NCBI GenBank assembly: GCA_016748015.1 | Contig: JAAOMT010000269.1 | Location: 125,013 to 189,012 of the forward strand | Length of the DNA stretch: 64,000 nucleotides | Source: Geosiphon pyriformis | Taxonomy: Eukaryota; Glomeromycota; Glomeromycetes; Archaeosporales; Geosiphonaceae | Reading direction: 5' to 3' | Shown: piece by piece, positions 11,665 to 23,958 of the stretch | How positions within the stretch are numbered: position 1 is the stretch's first letter | Layout of the letters: every line of letters starts with the position of its first letter | Translations under genes and position numbers: made by a program | Notes under the pieces: model-generated | What the model saw: the letters and a program-made list of their open reading frames with translations, nothing else | Databases searched by the model: none | What the model was told of the DNA's origin: nothing

Positions 11665-12143
11665 CAAATTCTATGTTTATATTATTAACAAATATTAATA
11701 TATTGATATAATTTTATGTTTTATATTAGTGCTCTTAAAATTTGATATTAATTATTAGACATACTTTTTTAATTACATTTTATTAATAATTTTTAAATAC
11801 TATAATTATATAGATTAGAAAAAAGTAAATAAATATTAACAAAATAATTTTTTATCTTTAGATGTTTTAATACTTAAAAATGAAAAAAAGAAATAAGTAA
11901 TAAGAAAAAAATTAAGATAATAGTTATTAATTTATTATTTTAATTATGTTTTTTTACAGTTAAAAGACTTATTACTTATATAGCTATTAAAAGTGATCTA
12001 CAGCTAAATTAATAATTAAGTCAATAATTAGGTTAATGATTAAGTTAATAATAAAGTTATTAATCAAATCAATAATCATTATCTAAAAATAAAAGGCTAA
12101 TACATGTGATAACTAAAAAAATTTATAAGTTTTAACTGTAACA
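11665..12143 (-). repeat. Truncated, strongly AT-drifted LTR of the Gypsy-1 family
   Basis: The sequence is collinear with the last 480 or so bases of the Gypsy-1 LTR. It starts at the part corresponding to TATTGTCAACAAATGATCATATACTGG and ends in GTAACA at 12143. It keeps the ancestral terminal CA lost in both LTRs of Gypsy-1. The missing 5' part abuts the 5' end of LINE copy B. It could be a solo LTR cut by the LINE or a later deletion. Confidence 0.75.
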
Positions 12144-12532
12144 ATATGTTAAAAACACATGTAATAATTTTACATAAAAAAAATCATAATTATAAATATT
12201 ATTATATATATATATATATATTAATTTAAACATAGAATATTTGAAATTAAATATTAATTAATTAAGCAATTAAGCAATACAAATGTTTATGCAATATGAC
12301 ATCACAAGTCACTTTGATGAATTTTCAGGGGTTTATGTAAATCATAAACAAAGATCTCAAGGGTCTTTTACTGCGCTCACACTATTATTATTATGTCTAT
12401 TGTCAGCACCCAGTTTTTTGAAATTTTGAATGGTGGCTCTTTCAAAGGATATAAAATTTTCAAAAAGAACTATTTCTTCGTTTGCCAAAGTCTATTATAA
12501 ATTAGAAAGTAACTACCATCATTAAAACAAGA
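12144..12532 (+). promoter_or_regulatory. Upstream region of the zinc-finger gene with TATA-like box
   Basis: This region separates the LTR relic from the first host ATG. A TATAAAA box lies at 12450-12456, about 77 bp before the ATG at 12533. A (TA)n run is at about 12206-12222. CG dinucleotides reappear from about 12374 onward, marking the change from repeat to host DNA. The transcription start was not located. Confidence 0.45.
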
Positions 12533-14784
12533 ATGCTAAAACGACAACGCGAACGAAAAACAAGAATTATTCGAGTCGCAAAAAGCGGGTGTAATTTTTG
12601 TTACAAGACTTTTGAACTAGGTCCCGACTTTGAGTTTCAGAACACGTTAGAAAGCCACCTGAGGTTTGACTGTCCTAAAGCTCCAATTCATCTTCGCGCC
12701 ACCATTCCAACTGAAAGATACTCGGCAGTCGAGCCACTGTTGCAAGTAGACTTTAATGGAGTGAGCAAAGAGAATGAACAAAATCATTACAGAGGCCAGG
12801 AAGTTTTAATGCTTGATGATAAGAAAAGTAACGACCAAAATATTGTTAATAAAATTGAAAAAAACGACCAAAATTGTAGGAAAAACCAAGAAGTGATCGT
12901 TATTGATGAGGCTGAAGTTAGCGATGACTCGTAAGAATATAAAAAATTGTCTTAATTTTAAGCAATTACACAACAATTCAAGTCAAATTTTCTGTTCTTG
13001 ATCACCAAAAAGGGTTACCGAAATCCGTCCGATAGATTTTTACAATCAGAGCTTTCCAAATAAGCGAACAGAAATGCCGCAAGAGGGTTCACAGGCAATT
13101 ATCATAAGTAAAGTTATCAATTGATTTGAAGGAGATGGAAATGGTATCCAGCAATGAGTTTTAGAATGGAATTGCAATGATTGATCTTAATTTTTTATCT
13201 AGTTGACAGCGATGAAGATATTCAAGAACCAATTTCCAGGCCCTCCAAAAATAGCTCTTCTATTGCCGATACAATATCGATAATAACAGAGACATCGAGA
13301 GAAGCCATTCCTCCCACTATCGTCACAAATTTATCATTATCCGAAATGGATTCAACTTCCATTTCATTAATACCGGAAACAAAGGAAGTTGGGCAGATTC
13401 AACTTCCAATCCAGGATTCTGAAATTAAAAAAGGTCCAAAAACCCCCCAACATCAAGTTGACACTAGATCCCGGAAAATATCAACACAGATTCAACTTCC
13501 TAGCAAAGATGTCTTCGTTAGAAAAAGCTCACAAGCTGCTGAATCTCAGCTAGAAACAAGATCACCAAAAATAACGTCCTTATCGAAAAATATACAACCT
13601 CCTATTCAGGAAAATGGGTCACCAACTGCCGGAGATCAATTAAAACCTAAATCAAGCACAATCAAGATATTGCTAAAAAGGTTTCAGATTCCTATCCAAG
13701 ATCCTGATGTTGAAAAAGTTTCACAAAGTGTCTCACATCATATTGAAACTAGGTTACGAAAAACAAGGAAGCAGACGGAACCTCCTTTTCAAGACCCTAT
13801 AGGGGAAAAACCCTCGGAAGTTCAAATAGAGAGCAGATTCCGGAAAACCACGAGATCACCAATAAATGATCGGGATCCTTTTCAGAATTCGAAAGCCCAA
13901 AGAAGTTCGCAAACTACGAAGCGTCAAATTGTAACAAGATCGCGAAAAGCCAAGAATTCATTAACACAGGTCCATGATCCTATACCCGAACATAAATCAC
14001 AAACTCCCGAAATTCAATTAGAGCCTACCTCACCAAAAACTAAGATATCGAAAAAGAAACAACTTTTTGTTCAGGATCCAGTTGAAAAAGGACAAACCGC
14101 CGAGATAAATCATAGATCACTGAAAAACAAAAAATTACCCAAACCCGCGAATAGAATAACAAAAGACCTCTCATCACAGAAGGGCAAAAAAGTAATGATT
14201 GTTCGGAAACCAAATAAGAAATTCACCACTTTCGCAGATTACGTGACACTTCCAACCAAAAATGAGCTGGCATTCTCGCAATATCGTACACCTCTAAATC
14301 CATTAAGAATATCTGGGACCGGATTCGTACATTATATACATACATCAGAATTTAAATCATCAAAGACAAAACGTGAGTTCATTCTTTTAAAATGAACTTT
14401 TTGGAATATTTTGTTGATAACTTAAGAAATAAATTTTTAGGAATCTCTGTAAAATACAAAAATAAAGTAATGCGAATGATAGAAGAATATCATCATGAAG
14501 AAAAAGAAAAATTAAATCTTTCCCAACCTTCTACTTACTCTTATATTAATGATATAATGAATGGTGAAAACGTGGACGTGAATGATGAGGATGATGATGA
14601 TGATGATGATGAGGAGGATGATGATGATGAAGAGGATGATGATGAGGAAGAGGATGATGATGAGAAAGAGGATGATGATATAACAAAGGGTGATTACTTA
14701 TATGAGCCAATGGATGTCTTACAAGCAGCCGATGCGGAGGTTATTGTCATGATTGAGGCTAACCCTCGGTTCTTGAATTGTTAA
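12533..14784 (+). CDS. Three-exon gene: C2HC finger, degenerate 31-residue repeats and acidic tail (function unknown)
   Basis: The model joins 12533-12930, 13210-14372 and 14441-14784. It has 1905 coding bases, exactly 635 codons with the stop, so 634 residues. Donors are GTAAGA and GTGAGT, and acceptors are GACAG and TTTAG. Phases fit at both joins: the first exon ends in SDDS and runs into DED. Residues about 19-50 hold Cys-x2-Cys ... HLRFDC, a C2HC pattern like BED-type fingers of hAT transposases. Residues about 196-444 contain about eight degenerate repeats with a (Q/L)PxQDP ... ETRxRK pattern. The C-terminus has a run of about 40 Asp/Glu residues (14587-14686) and then a short conserved-looking end. 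It is probably a nuclear protein, given the basic repeats, the finger and the acidic tail. I do not recognise the family. No internal stop, and CG is frequent, unlike the flanking retroelements. Confidence 0.75.
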
Positions 14785-15246
14785 TAGAGAAAGAGACAAA
14801 AAGATATGCTAAAAAAATTTGTTCAAGAAATTTTCCAATACCATTTTTTAATCTCTTGTGGATTGAAACATGACAAAAATTTTGGAATTATTAAATATTG
14901 TTTTTCTTGCTCAAGTTTTTGTGATTTTGAAAGCTGAAATTGATTACAAATGAAAATTTTGATAATTAATTCAAAACCAAACATTACAAGTTAAGATAAA
15001 ACCAAAAAATTTACAGTTTTATTCAAATAAATAAATAAATTACTATAAATAAATTTATAGTAATTTAGCTATTTACAGAAAATGGTTTATTAATAAAAAA
15101 TATTTTTAAACAAATAAATTATATTAAAATTAATAATAATATTATTTGTATTATAATTAAATAAATAAAAAATTCTATTTTTTGGTTTTAAATTAATATA
15201 TAATAATAATTATATATAAAGTATTATTATTTATGATTATTATTAC

Positions 15247-15286
<40 letters not shown>

Positions 15287-15399
15287 GCAATAATAAATAT
15301 AATCTAATTAGTATTTAATATTATATAATATATATATTATAAATTAGATATAATTTATATTTTTATTATATGTAATTAATTATTTAAGTTAATCAAATT
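14785..15399. other. AT-rich spacer between the finger gene and LINE copy A
   Basis: This spacer holds the 3' end of the upstream gene and then nearly pure A/T sequence. No gene or recognisable element fragment is seen, apart from a trinucleotide microsatellite. Confidence 0.6.
15241..15287 (+). repeat. (TTA)n microsatellite
   Basis: About fifteen TTA/ATT units, with one interruption (CTATT) near the start. Confidence 0.9.
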
Positions 15400-15547
15400 A
15401 AAAAAAACTTCTTTCTCTCCTTTGTCCCAAATTCCTAAAAAAGAGTCAAAAAGTTTTTTTTGAAAGAAGTTTTTTACAATTCAGTATGATAAATCCAAAC
15501 CCTTTATTCTTGACTACGAGACTACTGTTGGCTGTAGTATTGCTGTT

Positions 15548-17341
15548 ATGAAAAAAGCTGCTAAAGCTTTTGTTTCTGGTAGCAGCTTCAGACCTATTTT
15601 TCCAGGTAAAAAGAGAAGAGGCAAGGTTTTAGAAGACAGTTCTGGTGGTAATGATATCAGTCCTAAAGTCCAAAAAAGTAGCTCATGGGATTCTGAGACT
15701 AATGACACCACTGAGTCTAAGAGTGTTGATATAAAAGAGGAATGCCTAGTAGAAGAAACCAGTTTCGACTATGGCGAAAGTAGTGCTCTTGCAGAGAGAG
15801 ATCATGATTAAACACCTACAGGTGTAAGAGTCAAAACAAAGAAGACACTGGGCAAACCATTGGAGAAGATTGATTTTATGCTCGACAATGATGATGATGA
15901 TGTCCTCTTTGATACTCCGCTGGCACTTTCCACATCTGTCAAAAGGTTGGTTGCCGTTTCCGTCTATAAATCTTTCACTTTAGATATTGGCTTGGACAAG
16001 ATTACTGGGAAATTGTTTCAGAAAAAATTGGCAGTAATCAGAAAATTGTTTTCGAGAATCAATGGTTTTGGAGGGGCTTTTACCCTCTCAAAATTTGCTG
16101 GGATCATCCAGGCAATGTTTACTTCTAAATTGAGTTTGGTGAAAACTACCAAAATGGCTACTAATGTGAAAATTCTGGTGAATACCAATCTCAAAAAATC
16201 ATTTGTTAGGTGTTTAGATCGGGCAGTAGTGTTGAAAAAAATTCCAATTGGAACATTAGTTGAGGCTGTGCATGCTGCTCTTTCCAATTTTGGTATAATT
16301 AAATCGATCAAGATACAGTTGGTGGAGTTGTGGCAAAAAGCTGTAGTGAAATTTGAGCAATCGGATCAAGCTGATTTGGTCACAGCTAAATGATTCATCC
16401 TTATTGGAAAGGATACGGTGCATGTTGTGAAATTGGACAAGAATAAAGAAGCATGAAACAAGAAAGATGTGCATAAGACTTTGTTGTATACTCTACCTGT
16501 GGGAACAAATGCACATGATATATGGGATTACATCAAATCTGTTGGTAGGAAAACTTGTGTAATTGACTATCATCTGGTTTTATATGCTTGGGCCAGGTGT
16601 GCCACTGTCTGTTTTGACTCTGCCAATTTGTTAAATGCAGTCTTGAGAACAACGCCTGTGCTTAAAGGTGCAAACTTGTGCTGGTCTCATCTCATAATGG
16701 CTAAGTGTGCTAAGTGTGGGAACTCAGGTTATACATCTCTAGATTGTGCTGCTGGTGGGAAGATTCCTTCTAGTGGTCCACAGTGCAGGGTACTTTTGGA
16801 TTTTGATAAAGACAGACTTGCTATCATTTATGCCAAACACTCAGCTCCAGTTGCCTGTCTTGTGTCTTTTGGTGGTGCTTTCTGGACGCAAATTGTTGTA
16901 GGATCCTCTCTCTATCCCCTTCCAGTTTGAAATGATTTGTTGAGTATTGGCTCTTCTTCAGAGGTAAAACCTACTCCACAGATGTCTTTGGCGTTAAATA
17001 ATAGGTTTGCCGCTTTTGAGTGCAGTCTCACCAATCTCGCAGAGCGCATTGATAAGCTGGCTAAGAGGTTGGACACACCTGAACTAACAGTTTCCCAGCT
17101 TAGCCCTAGATGTCAGCCATTGATGACCCCTTCATCACAGAATCAAAAGGCGGATATAGTGATAAGTAAGAGTTTGGGTGTGGTTACTAGTGGTGGGACT
17201 GTTGTGGAAGTGGTGTTGTTCAATAATTCTGTTATCACAAAAATGGAGGAAACATTAAAGAACCTTTTGGTAATGGTTATGAGCCTGTCAGCTAAAATGA
17301 AAAATGGTGGTTCCATTCTTGATGTTCTTTCTTTCCAATAA
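15548..17341 (+). pseudogene. LINE copy A ORF1 (RRM-like and zinc knuckle protein), several stops
   Basis: One frame is followed through 15548-15811, 15860-16393, 16469-16930 and 16937-17341. In order it has a Lys/Ser-rich start, an acidic stretch (DNDDDDV), the TLDIGLDKITGKLF and RINGFGGAFTLSKFAGIIQA segments, an RRM-like region (AALSNFGIIKSIKIQLVELW) and a zinc knuckle (CAKCGNSGYTSLDC). A region with heptad-like leucines ends it (LAERIDKLAKRL). Stops at 15809 (TAA against Gln), 16391 (TGA against Trp) and 16454 (TGA against Trp in copy C) break it. The protein would bind RNA and package the template. The reading frame is open upstream of the first ATG, so the true start may lie nearer 15490. 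Confidence 0.8.
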
Positions 17342-17346
17342 CTGAA

Positions 17347-20300
17347 TTGATTTGGAAAATTGCCATGTGTAATGTCAGAGGTATGAACAATAGTACAAAT
17401 CAGTTAAACATTGTATGTTGGCATAAAAACATGAACAATTTGGTTTCCATTGTTACTGAAACAAAGTTGAAGGAAAAGGTTCATCCTTGGATCACTGATA
17501 AGTTTGATGGAGTTCGCGTTTTCACTTTTGGTTCAGATTCTAGTCACATGGGATCTGGTGTTGCAATTATTGTGTACTCATCTCTGGTGAAGCATGTGTG
17601 CAAGGTTCTAGAGGTGCTCAGTTGGCTCCTGTTGGTGAAATTGCTTTTTAGGAACAAACTCTCTGTTTCCATTTTGGGGCTATATGTTGGTGCCTCTTTG
17701 ATAGTTCATTTTTCTCAGGCTGATGAAATTAATTCTCTCATTGCTAGAACTGTGAATGAATCCTCCTTTGTTATTCTTGGTGGTGACTTTAATGAAGACA
17801 GATCTCACAAGTGCGCCAGTTTCAGGAAGTGCTTTGATTTGGGTTTAGTCAACTCTCTGGATGGGAGCTCTCTTGCTAAGTTGCCAACTTGAAGCAATTC
17901 TCATGGTGTTGCTAAGACTATTGATTATATGTTTCTTTCTTCTAACTTGGTTAATGCTATCGTGGATTGTGGCATGCTAAATGTTGATGAATTTTTTGAC
18001 ACTAATTATAAGGCCATTTATGTTTCTGTGGATCTGGGTGGTTTGTTGGACACAAGACTTTCTTCGATACATAAGCAGGCTGACAAAGATTGTTGGAAGT
18101 TTGATGTCAAGGATGTGAGTGAGTTGAAGTGGGTTGAGTTCAGAGATGGTACAGCTGCCAATGCCTTTATGTTCTCAAATAAGTTTGTTGTGGCTAGAAA
18201 ATTTTCGGATTTGGATGTGATGTGGAACATTATTCGCAAAATTATGGTTCTTTTGGCAAGTAGAACTTTCAAGAAAAAGTGGTTCAAAAGTTTTGACAGT
18301 GTTTTCAATAAGATGTTTTCTAGGTTTTATAAGCTGGAATTGCTGGTTTCTAAGCTGGTAAAGACTTCCCATTTGATGTCTGGAGGTAATTTTGCTCTGT
18401 TGTTGGATATGTGGGACAAGCTTGATTCTGCTGGTGTCTCATCAGTGAAGTCTTTTTTCCTTTCAGGGTCTGGTTTTGATGGTATTTACTCTGAGCTGGC
18501 TAAGACAAGGAAGTTTTACTATTCTTCCAAGATGCTGGAATCTAAATGTGCTGAGGAATCTTATATAAGACAGGCCATTAAGTTTAGGATGAAGAGCTTT
18601 GAGTTGGACAAGGATCATACTATCAGAAGTGTTTTGGAGCATCCATTTCGCAAGGTAGTGTTAGATCATTTGGTAGTGGATGATAAATTGGTTTTGGAAC
18701 CTGAGCTGGTTAAATCTAAAGTGGATGAGATTATGAAGGGATGGACTAGGAAGTGGTTGGTGGTTTTGGACATCTCTGATGATTGGAGATGCCAATTTTG
18801 GTCTTTGGACTATGTTTTTAATGGTGCTTTCTCTGATGTTATAGAATCGATTAGTTTTGGTAAAATGTTCAGTGTTATTTCGAGCTTGTCTGATGGAAAA
18901 GCAGCTGGTCTTTCTGGCATCTCCAATAAATTATGGAAGTATTGCAACAGAGTGGTTCTGGATATGCTTTTGGTGCTTCTAAATCTCTGCCTGGTTTGTG
19001 AGTTGGTACCTGGTCCTTGGAGGGAAGCCTGGGTTTTGATAATTCCTAAACCCTATGAATGGAAGAGTGTTCTCATAAACACCCATCCTATTGCTTTGAT
19101 TGAAACAGCCCACAAGATTCTTTCCAAAATCTTGTCAGACAGGATATCTTTGGCTTGCAGTGAGTTTGACATTTTGCGAAAGGACAATTTTTCTGTTTTA
19201 AAGAGTATGACAATGCAGTTGTCCATTTTTGCTGTTGGTTCTGTGGTTGAGGATGTCTTGGAAAAAAACAGGAAGCTGTGGCTGGTTTTACAGAACATGT
19301 ACAAAGTGTATGATTCGGTTGGTTGGAAACATCTCGAGAGGAGTTTGATTAGGATTAAAATGTGTAACAGGTTCATTAGATTTTTTGGTAACATCCACAA
19401 TAATTACAGGAACAGAGTGATAACAGATTTTGGCTTAACTAATAGGTATGTGGTTCATAATGGTTTGGATCAAGGTAAAGTTTTTTCGCCACTTCTCTGG
19501 CGCATATTTTATGATTTGCTTATGTGCGAGGTCAAAAGGCAAGAGGAGGTATGTGGTTACAAGTTGAATTCATATTTCATTTCCAATACTGGCTGTGTGG
19601 AATTTCAGGCTGGTTTGATGTTGTTTTTTGTGGCTGGTGCTTTTGTTGATGATACTATCTGGGTTGGTAGCAGCCAGACTGCTACACAACACTTTCTGGA
19701 CATTGCTGGTGAGTTTTTCAGAATTAATAACATTTCAATTAACAATGACAAAACCATGGCTATTCCCGTCAACTGTCAGGTTGAGATCCCTTACCTGACT
19801 GTCAGTGGCTCGCCTATTTCCATAGCCAAAAAGGGTAAACCTTATCGTTATCTTGGTATTTTTTTGTCTTCTAATGGTTTTTTAGTGCTCAGCTTGGCCA
19901 AGGCCTACTCGGATGTCCGATTTTTTGTCAACTTTGTTCTAAAAAAAGTCATCTCAGATAAGCAATTCAGTTATTTGGTTTCTGTTGTGCTGTTTCCTAT
20001 TATCAGCTACAGAATTCAGTTCAGTTTTGTTCCTGTTAGTGTGTGTAATAAATGGGATGCTCTGGTTTGCAAAAACTTGAAGTTTAAGTCTGGACTGCCA
20101 CTTGATTTCTCCAATGATGCGCTTTATTATTTTTCCTTATATGGTTTGAAAACTTTTGAACAAATTCAGGCAGAAAGCAAATTGGCCTCTGTCATTGCTT
20201 TTGCAAATTCAGTTGGTATTTTGGGCTGCTTATTTTCTCACAGGTCTCATGACCTCCAGGTTCTCAGTTGGCATTTTTGTCACTCCTTGCTGTTTCTGGC

Positions 20301-22027
20301 TTGTGTTAGTGTTAGTTTTTCAAATAATTTCTTGGCAGGTGTGATTTGTATTTTCTCTGGATGTGATCTGTCTTTGGGTGGGTCTTTGGGCTGTGCTTTC
20401 CATTGTCAGGGTGGTACTCCTATGTCTCTTGTTCTTGGTGAGGTCAATTTTCTGAAATGTGTCTCTTCACTTAAGTGATATGATATCACTTTTGTGGAAC
20501 AATTATGAGATTGAAATGGTGTTGTTTTCAGTTGGCAGACATTCAAGTGTTGGAAGAGGTTGGACTCCTGTGGCCCAATTCCTTTCGGGTTTAAGCTTTT
20601 TGTGTGTTTTCTTGGTGGTGTTGCTTCTTCTTCTGTGTGCTCCTCTCTTGTGACAAATTCTGCTCTGTCTGATGTTCGTCAATCTCATGATTTTGGTGTT
20701 ATCTGTGACAATCTGTCGGCCACTGATGCTGCCCGCCTCTCTGTGTACACAGATGAGTCTCTGAGTGGTTTGAAAACTGTTGTCATGAAAGCTGGGGCTG
20801 CGGTATTTTTTGAGGACATTAATTCTGGTTTGGGTGTGGCAATGTCTGGTTTGGTTTTTTCTACTATGTCTGAATTGTAGGCCATTGCTTTGGCTCTTGA
20901 GTGTGTTCTTTCTTCTTGTGCAATTGATTTGTTTTCAGATAGCCAAGTAGCTTTGGATGCGTACAAGTCAGAATTATTGTTGGCTTGTCTGGACTTTAGG
21001 AATCATTGTTGAATAGAACATCGCCATATTGCTAGTGTAGTTTGCCGTAAGAATTTGACTGTGAATTGGATTAAAGTTAAGGGTCATTCAGGTGTTTTAG
21101 GCAATAAGCATGTGGATGAACTTGCTAAAAATGTAGCACTCTCTACTTGGCATTTGTCACATTTGGTCAGTAAACGGTTTTTGAGGGCTGGGGGTAATGT
21201 GGTTTCTAGTAATTCTAGGCACTTTGTTCATAGTGTGTTTTAGTCTATTCTTTGTGCACATTGGGAGGTTGGTTCTGGTTCTTGGGTCTTGGCAGCCAGT
21301 TTGCATGATGGTGTTAACTGGTCTAAATCTTCTTTGGTTTGGCACCCTGATTCTCACTTGGCTGCTGGTTTTACTAGTACATGTACTGCTGGTCTTCGGA
21401 CATATTTTATGAAATCTCTCCATCATTGGCTTTCTGTCACTGTGTATAAGCATTTGTATGATAAGTGCTACCCCAGTATGATGTGTTTGTCTTATGGTAA
21501 TATAGAATTCTCAGACCATGTTTTCATTTGTCCTTTTGAAGCTGCTGGCCATGTCCAGTTTTTGGATGCTCATGTATTTCTTTAGGAAACACGATCTGGC
21601 CTCTCTCGATCTACTTTATGTGTTTCATAGTTGTTGGCCTCTTGTTTTTCCAATGCTACAATTAGTACTACTCTGTATAAAGGTTTTGTTTTTGATGATT
21701 GGTACTGTGAATTCCTTTTGGTTTTTAAGGATGCTAAGATTGTGGCTTCGAATATTGTGTGTTTGTACACGAGTTTTGTCTCGCATTTTACAATGAATTT
21801 TGTCTAGTTCATGCCAAACACCAAGTTTTTATGGAAAGGAATTGACTTATTCTTTGTGATGGCTCTATTCCTGCCCTGGTTCCTGGTCTACCTGTGGTGC
21901 TTTCGGCTGGTATAGTCAGATTGTTGGGTATCATTAAAGCTTTTGGTGTTGGTTTCGGTTTTCATAAATCTTGTTTGTTTTTTTCAGGTATAGGGAATCT
22001 TGTCTCTGTTAAGATAGGTGTATAGTG
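17347..22027 (+). pseudogene. LINE copy A ORF2: endonuclease, reverse transcriptase, RNase H
   Basis: The endonuclease is at about 17365-18000 (CNVRGMN, TETKL, GGDFNED). One TGA at 17890 stands where copies B and C have Trp. The RT core lies in 17929-20478. It contains IIPKPYEW, GLDQGKVFSPLLW and the catalytic box AFVDDTIW. The RNase H has YTDES, a stop directly before AIALALE (TAG for Gln), FSDSQ and NKHVDELA. The C-terminal finger (CLSYGNIEFSDHVFIC, one Cys lost) follows at about 21490. After about 21798 the family sequence continues in another frame to a stop at 22025. In the endonuclease the last Asp-His pair is Asn-Tyr. RT and RNase H active sites are kept, so this copy died by few changes. 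Confidence 0.9.
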
Positions 22028-22160
22028 TTGTTTTAATCAGCCTGAGTGGCTGGTCACGTGTAGAAAATACATGATTTGCTTCTAGTTTAGATTATTTATA
22101 TGATATATAGTCCTAGATCACATTTGGATCTCACTCATTAAACATAATAAAAAAAAAAAG
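22028..22160 (+). other. LINE 3' UTR and poly(A) tail of copy A
   Basis: The stretch around GGCTGGTCACGTGTAGAAAA and TAGTTTAGATTA recurs at the 3' ends near 23850, 25728, 26990 (minus), 44390 (minus) and 52340. It is the conserved tail that the element's RT would recognise. It ends in A(11) at 22149-22159. Confidence 0.85.
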
Positions 22161-23958
22161 TAGAGTAATAAAATTTTAAAAACTCTTTGTCTCCTTAATT
22201 TTATGATTATGACCAAAGCAAAAAGTAAAAAAAGCTATGCCTGATATTTTTTCTGAGATATCTAATAAGATTTTAACCAGAAAAGCTCTCTCTGTTGTAG
22301 AAGCAATTAGGCAGAACATTTTAGAAGCTTTTTTTTTACCTAATAATCATGAAAAGCTGTCTTTGATAACTACTGAAGCAACTTTCTCATCTTTGACTGG
22401 TTTTTCATCAGTTAAAAAAACACACTTGGATTAATTCCAATGTTATCTCTACTCCAATTAAGAGCCCAAAAGTTTTTAATAATAAACCAGTAAATAAGCT
22501 GGTCTTCTCCTTTCTAGCTTTAACATCTGGTATTGCTAGCACTATCTCTTCAAAAAAAATGGTCAAAAAAACCAATCCAGACATGAAGACTGGCATGGTG
22601 GTTTTCTTTGAAGATATTGATTTGGGTTTGGGTGTTAAGATTGCTGGGTTGGTGTTCTCTACTATGGCCAAGCTACAAGCTATTGTTTTGGCACTTGAAT
22701 GCACTTTTCCTTTTAATTTAGTTCAGATTTTCTCAGATAGTCAGTCTGCTTTGGATGCATGCAAATCAGAGTTGGACTTGGTGTGCCCTGATTTTTGGAA
22801 TTAGTATTGGGTTGAGTATCATCACATTGTGGGTGTTATTCATGAAAAGAATTTGGTGGTTAGTTGATATAAGATTAAGAGTCATTTAGAAGTCTTAGAC
22901 AATATGTGTGCTAATGTTTTTGCAAAGACTGCTTGCTTTTCTAATTGGTTTTTCTCTTACTGTTTTGCTGATTGTTATATCAAAGCTGGTGATGGCATTG
23001 TTTTTGCTAATTCTAAACATTTTGTTTGTGATGTATTTTGGTCTGTCCATTGGACACGCTGAGAGGTTGGCTCTGGTTCTCAGATTTTGGTAGACTCTCT
23101 GCATATTGACATTGATTGGTTTAGGTTGTTCTTAATGTGACATCCTAATTCGCATTTGGCCTTTGGTTTCACTAGTAGAAGTATTGCTAAAGCTTGCACT
23201 TATTTTATAAAGGCTTTGCATCATCAGCTTTCTGTTGCTATTTGCAAGCATTTGTATGCCAAGGATTATCCAAGTGTGGTATGTTTGTTTTGTGGAAATA
23301 TTGAGGTTTTGGACCACGTTTTCTCCTGCTTATTCAATTCAGATGTTTGTATTTGGTTGCTAGACACCTATGCAGCCAAATGAAAAGTGATTTCTGGTCT
23401 GTCTTGTTCAGTTTTGTGTGTATCACAGTATTTGAGTTTCTGTTTTTCTAATGTTGCAGTATGTGTGACTTTGAGCAAGAGGTTTGTCTTCAATAATTGG
23501 TATTGGGAGTCTCTTTCTATTTTTAAAAATTCTAAAATTGCAGGTAAGACAATTGTGAATTTTGTGTGCAGATTTGGTCTTGTATTTAGAGATAAGATTT
23601 GGTTGGCTCATGTTAAATACTGGGCTTTTATGAAAAAAAACAGACTAATTCTACATGATGAGTCTGTTTTGGTCTTGGTATCTGAGCTTTTTTCAGTATT
23701 TTCTGCTGGTGTAGTTAAATTGTTGAGTATTGTTGATGCCATTAGTGTTGGTTTTGGTTTTCATAATTCTTATCAGTTTTTTTCTGGTTTAGATAGTGTG
23801 ATTTTGGTTTGTATAAAAGCATAGTGTTGTTCTGATTAGCTTAAGTGGCTGGTTACATGTGGAAAATGCATAATTTACACCTAGTTTAGATTATTGAGTT
23901 AATATATTGTACTAAGTAGCGTTTGGACTTTACTCTTTAAAATTAAAAAAAAAAAAAA
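22161..23958 (+). mobile_element. LINE derivative: possible ORF1-like 5' piece joined to RNase H end of ORF2, with 3' UTR
   Basis: The insert begins right after the tail of copy A. A 65-codon frame at 22237-22434 does not match ORF1 of copy A but may resemble the start of the next insert. Positions 22559-23824 then encode RNase H onward, with VFFEDIDLGLG, LQAIVLALECTF, FSDSQSALDA, a C-terminal finger (CLFCGNIEVLDHVFSC) and a long C-terminal domain to 23824. Endonuclease and RT are absent. The shared 3' UTR and a poly(A) run at 23944-23959 close it. It is either an internally deleted element or a template-switch chimera. Five or so stops are present, several at TGG positions. The C-terminal domain 23387-23824 is the best preserved copy of that region in the window. 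Confidence 0.75.

Larger units (their letters stand above)
15400..22160 (+). mobile_element. LINE copy A, near full length (about 6.8 kb)
   Basis: This is a non-LTR retrotransposon with a 5' UTR, ORF1, ORF2 (endonuclease, RT, RNase H, C-terminal zinc finger), a short 3' UTR and a poly(A) tail at 22149-22159. The 5' end (AAAAAACTTCTTTCTCTCC) is shared with copies B and C. The 3' UTR is shared with copies C, D and the two following inserts. It is inactivated by single stops, which mostly fall at codons that are TGG or CAA/CAG in sister copies, and by a late frameshift near 21798. Domain order (APE-type endonuclease, RT, RNase H) points to the group of LINEs that retain RNase H. I do not assign a clade. 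Confidence 0.9.

Noticed and set aside
18018-18372. Overlapping minus-strand frames
   Set aside because: They lie fully inside the RT frame of LINE copy A and are composition shadows.
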